A DNA stretch of 7,760 nt from Prevotella sp. UBA7594 (lineage in GTDB: Bacteria > Bacteroidota > Bacteroidia > Bacteroidales > Bacteroidaceae), in the NCBI GenBank assembly GCA_002490315.1, contig DLKG01000011.1:9960-17719 (forward strand), read 5' to 3'. Both the position numbers and the translations under genes were made by a program. Of this stretch, positions 6,352-7,760 are shown in pieces; the stretch's first letter is position 1; every line of letters starts with the position of its first letter. The notes under the pieces were generated by a model. That model was given only the letters and a program-made list of their open reading frames with translations. It was not told where the DNA came from and ran no database searches.

Positions 6352-6975
6352 ATGAAAAAGTTTCTTGTTTCATTATGTCTGATGCTTGTGGGGCTTGTGG
6401 CTGCTCAGGCACAGAAGGGAGCAGACGCGAAGGTGATACAGCAAATCAACGCTGTTGCTTCGAGGATGAAGACTATGCAGTGTGACTTTGTGCAGACTAA
6501 GCACATGAAGATGCTCAACGACAAGATGGTGTCGCATGGAAAGATGTACTATCAGCAAAGCGACAAGCTGCGTTGGGAGTACACCTCGCCCTACACGTAC
6601 ACCTTCGTTCTCAATGGTTCGAGGGTGATGCTTGGCAAGGGTAAGCGCAGCGACGTTATCAATGTCAACCAAAGCAAATTCTTCAAGGAGATTGCCCGCA
6701 TCATGATGAACTCCGTCATAGGCAAGTGTCTGACCGACAAGAGGGATTTCAGCACTTCTATCGCCACGACGGGTACGGAATGGATTGCCACTCTCGTGCC
6801 ACAGCGCAAGGAGATGAGGCAGATGTTCCAGAAGATAGTGTTGCATTTCAGCAAGGCGAAGATGATGGTGTCTACCGTTGAGCTTGTTGAGAAAAAAGGC
6901 GACCGCACAGTGATACAGTTGAAGAACGTAAAGACAAACTCTTCCATCAATGCCAAGGTTTTCAGTATTAATTAG
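6352..6975 (+). CDS. LolA-like outer-membrane lipoprotein carrier protein
   Basis: This 207-residue exported protein belongs to the LolA-like family. LolA carries hydrophobic lipoprotein tails across the periplasm in an open beta-barrel. A signal peptide is clear: MKK, a hydrophobic core (4-17) and a cleavage site after AAQA (about residue 20). There is no lipobox Cys, so the mature protein is soluble in the periplasm. Family features include MQCDFVQTKHM (42-52, the F-x-Q strand), GKMYYQQSDKLRWEY (63-77) and a closing strand pair with VIQLKNVKTNSSIN. I use the ATG at 6352. A TTG two codons earlier is possible but less likely. LolA-like proteins recur in aryl polyene clusters, presumably carrying the lipid product rather than lipoproteins. 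It starts 9 bp after the ArnE-like gene and overlaps the next gene by 26 bp. Confidence 0.92.
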   Translation: MKKFLVSLCLMLVGLVAAQAQKGADAKVIQQINAVASRMKTMQCDFVQTKHMKMLNDKMVSHGKMYYQQSDKLRWEYTSPYTYTFVLNGSRVMLGKGKRSDVINVNQSKFFKEIARIMMNSVIGKCLTDKRDFSTSIATTGTEWIATLVPQRKEMRQMFQKIVLHFSKAKMMVSTVELVEKKGDRTVIQLKNVKTNSSINAKVFSIN

Positions 6976-7378
6976 CGGCGTGGCGCTGATTCTTCTTTTG
7001 GGCACAGCTTCCGCAAAGGCGCAGGCGCTCTATCCGCAGAACGCGGGCGAGAGGGTGCGCTCCACAGCAATGATAGAGATGTCGAAGGGATACGTCAGTG
7101 GCATTTGCGTGATGTACAACGACGGCGAGGACGTCAAGGCAAGCATCTTCAACGAGTTTGGCATATCGGCAATCGACTTCGTTTACTATCCGAAGAAAGA
7201 CAAGGTGAAGTTGCTGAACGTGATAAAGATGCTCGACAAGTGGTATATACGCAAACTGCTGAAGAGCGATTTACGCAAAGTAGTACATTGCCTTCAGCAA
7301 GGTATAGGCAAATACCGTAACGAGAAATATAAAATAGATTATAAATTCAGTCAGTTGCAAGATGATACTGAGGAATGA
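6950..7378 (+). CDS. Small exported protein of unknown function, possibly the DUF3261-like member of APE clusters
   Basis: I do not firmly recognise this 142-residue protein. It has a signal peptide (hydrophobic core about 5-19, cleavage likely after AKA at 24 or AQA at 26) and no lipobox, so it is probably periplasmic. The mature part has a strand-like segment SGICVMYNDGEDVKASIFNE (50-69), then FGISAIDFVYY (70-80), then a basic helical tail around KLLNVIKMLDKWYIRKLLK. That order, and its place after a LolA-like gene, recall the DUF3261 proteins found with LolA and an exporter in aryl polyene clusters. This link is an inference from context and weak pattern. The ATG at 6950 is supported because later starts would lose the signal peptide. 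It overlaps the LolA-like gene by 26 bp in a different frame and the next gene by 17 bp. Confidence 0.8.
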   Translation: MPRFSVLISGVALILLLGTASAKAQALYPQNAGERVRSTAMIEMSKGYVSGICVMYNDGEDVKASIFNEFGISAIDFVYYPKKDKVKLLNVIKMLDKWYIRKLLKSDLRKVVHCLQQGIGKYRNEKYKIDYKFSQLQDDTEE

Positions 7379-7739
7379 ACTTTATACGATAAAGGGAAAG
7401 GACGTGACAGACAAGGGGGCGAGCTACGATGTGAGGCTCAATCCCTCACATTTCATCTATCAGGCGCATTTCCCTGGAGAACCGATAACCCCCGGAGTGT
7501 GCATCGTTCAGATTGCCAAGGAACTTCTTGAGGACTTTATGGGCAAGTTGTTGCAGATTGATAAGGTGAAGAATGTGAAGTTTCTTTCCGTGTTGACGCC
7601 AAGACAGTCGCTTGACGTGAATTACAGCCTCGGGAAGATCGTCCTCGACGAGGCGAGCGGCAGCGTGAAAGCGCAAACCGTCGTGACGTCGGCTGACGAG
7701 GTAAAGGCGAAAATATCATTTACCTGCACGCTACAATAA
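7362..7739 (+). CDS. Hotdog-fold 3-hydroxyacyl-ACP dehydratase (FabZ/ApeI-like)
   Basis: This 125-residue hotdog protein resembles FabZ and ApeI, which remove water from 3-hydroxyacyl-ACP to give the double bonds of the chain. The active-site block is clear: HFIYQAHFPGEPITPGVCIV (30-49), with His36 (codon 7467-7469) as the catalytic His of the family's HFPG motif. The next helix in FabZ/FabA gives an acidic residue (Glu or Asp) after PGV. The equivalent position here appears to be Gln50 (codon 7509-7511) in CIVQIAKEL. FabZ is about 145 residues, so this is slightly short at the N-terminus, as in ApeI-like proteins. The ATG at 7362 overlaps the preceding stop region by 17 bp, implying coupled translation. 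It probably pairs with the ApeP-like protein at 1330-1794. The coding sequence is complete in the window. Only 21 bp follow, with no visible terminator. Confidence 0.9.
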   Translation: MILRNELYTIKGKDVTDKGASYDVRLNPSHFIYQAHFPGEPITPGVCIVQIAKELLEDFMGKLLQIDKVKNVKFLSVLTPRQSLDVNYSLGKIVLDEASGSVKAQTVVTSADEVKAKISFTCTLQ

Positions 7740-7760
7740 TACAATAGTTCGTTAAAATTT

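Noticed and set aside
7740..7760. Possible terminator after the last gene
   Set aside because: The 21 bases are A/T-rich but show no stem-loop before the final T-run. The operon probably continues.

Overview
The window is one unbroken run of eleven plus-strand genes for a type II (discrete-enzyme) fatty-acid/polyketide pathway. The gene set is: two acyl carrier proteins, two ketosynthases, two hotdog dehydratase-like proteins, a hotdog thioesterase, an LpxL/HtrB-type acyltransferase, a small multidrug-resistance/ArnE-like membrane protein, a LolA-like periplasmic carrier and a small exported protein. This matches the Bacteroidetes version of aryl polyene (APE)/flexirubin-type pigment-lipid clusters. 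The organism is probably a member of the Bacteroidales, perhaps Prevotellaceae. The reasons are this gene content, A/T-rich leaders without good Shine-Dalgarno sites, and protein style. The genus is a guess.

Layout: 1-110 is an A/T-rich leader with a 12-bp palindrome and an 11-bp tandem repeat ending at the first start codon. 111-2213 holds ACP 1, the acyltransferase, an ApeP-like dehydratase partner and a 4-hydroxybenzoyl-CoA-type thioesterase. 2242-6001 is the chain-extension core: ketosynthase 1, ACP 2 and ketosynthase 2. 5989-7378 is an envelope/transport module (ArnE-like protein, LolA-like protein, exported protein). 7362-7739 is a second, ApeI-like dehydratase. Several junctions overlap (1791-1794, 5989-6001, 6950-6975, 7362-7378) and no gap exceeds about 55 bp, so this is very likely one transcript that continues past 7760.

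How the genes may work together (inference): the ACPs carry the growing chain. The ketosynthases extend it. The two hotdog proteins remove water from 3-hydroxyacyl intermediates, leaving conjugated double bonds. The thioesterase may edit or release chains. The acyltransferase moves the polyene onto a lipid or glycan acceptor. The ArnE-like, LolA-like and exported proteins help place the product in the envelope. The ketoreductase, the adenylating ligase or aromatic ammonia-lyase that would supply an aryl starter, and an RND/MMPL exporter are not in this window and would be expected next to it.

The most notable points are two. Both ketosynthases carry a C-terminal half-ketosynthase lacking the active-site cysteine, which looks like a built-in chain-length factor. 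The two dehydratase-like proteins have complementary missing residues: one keeps the histidine, the other the glutamate. This suggests they work only as a heterodimer.
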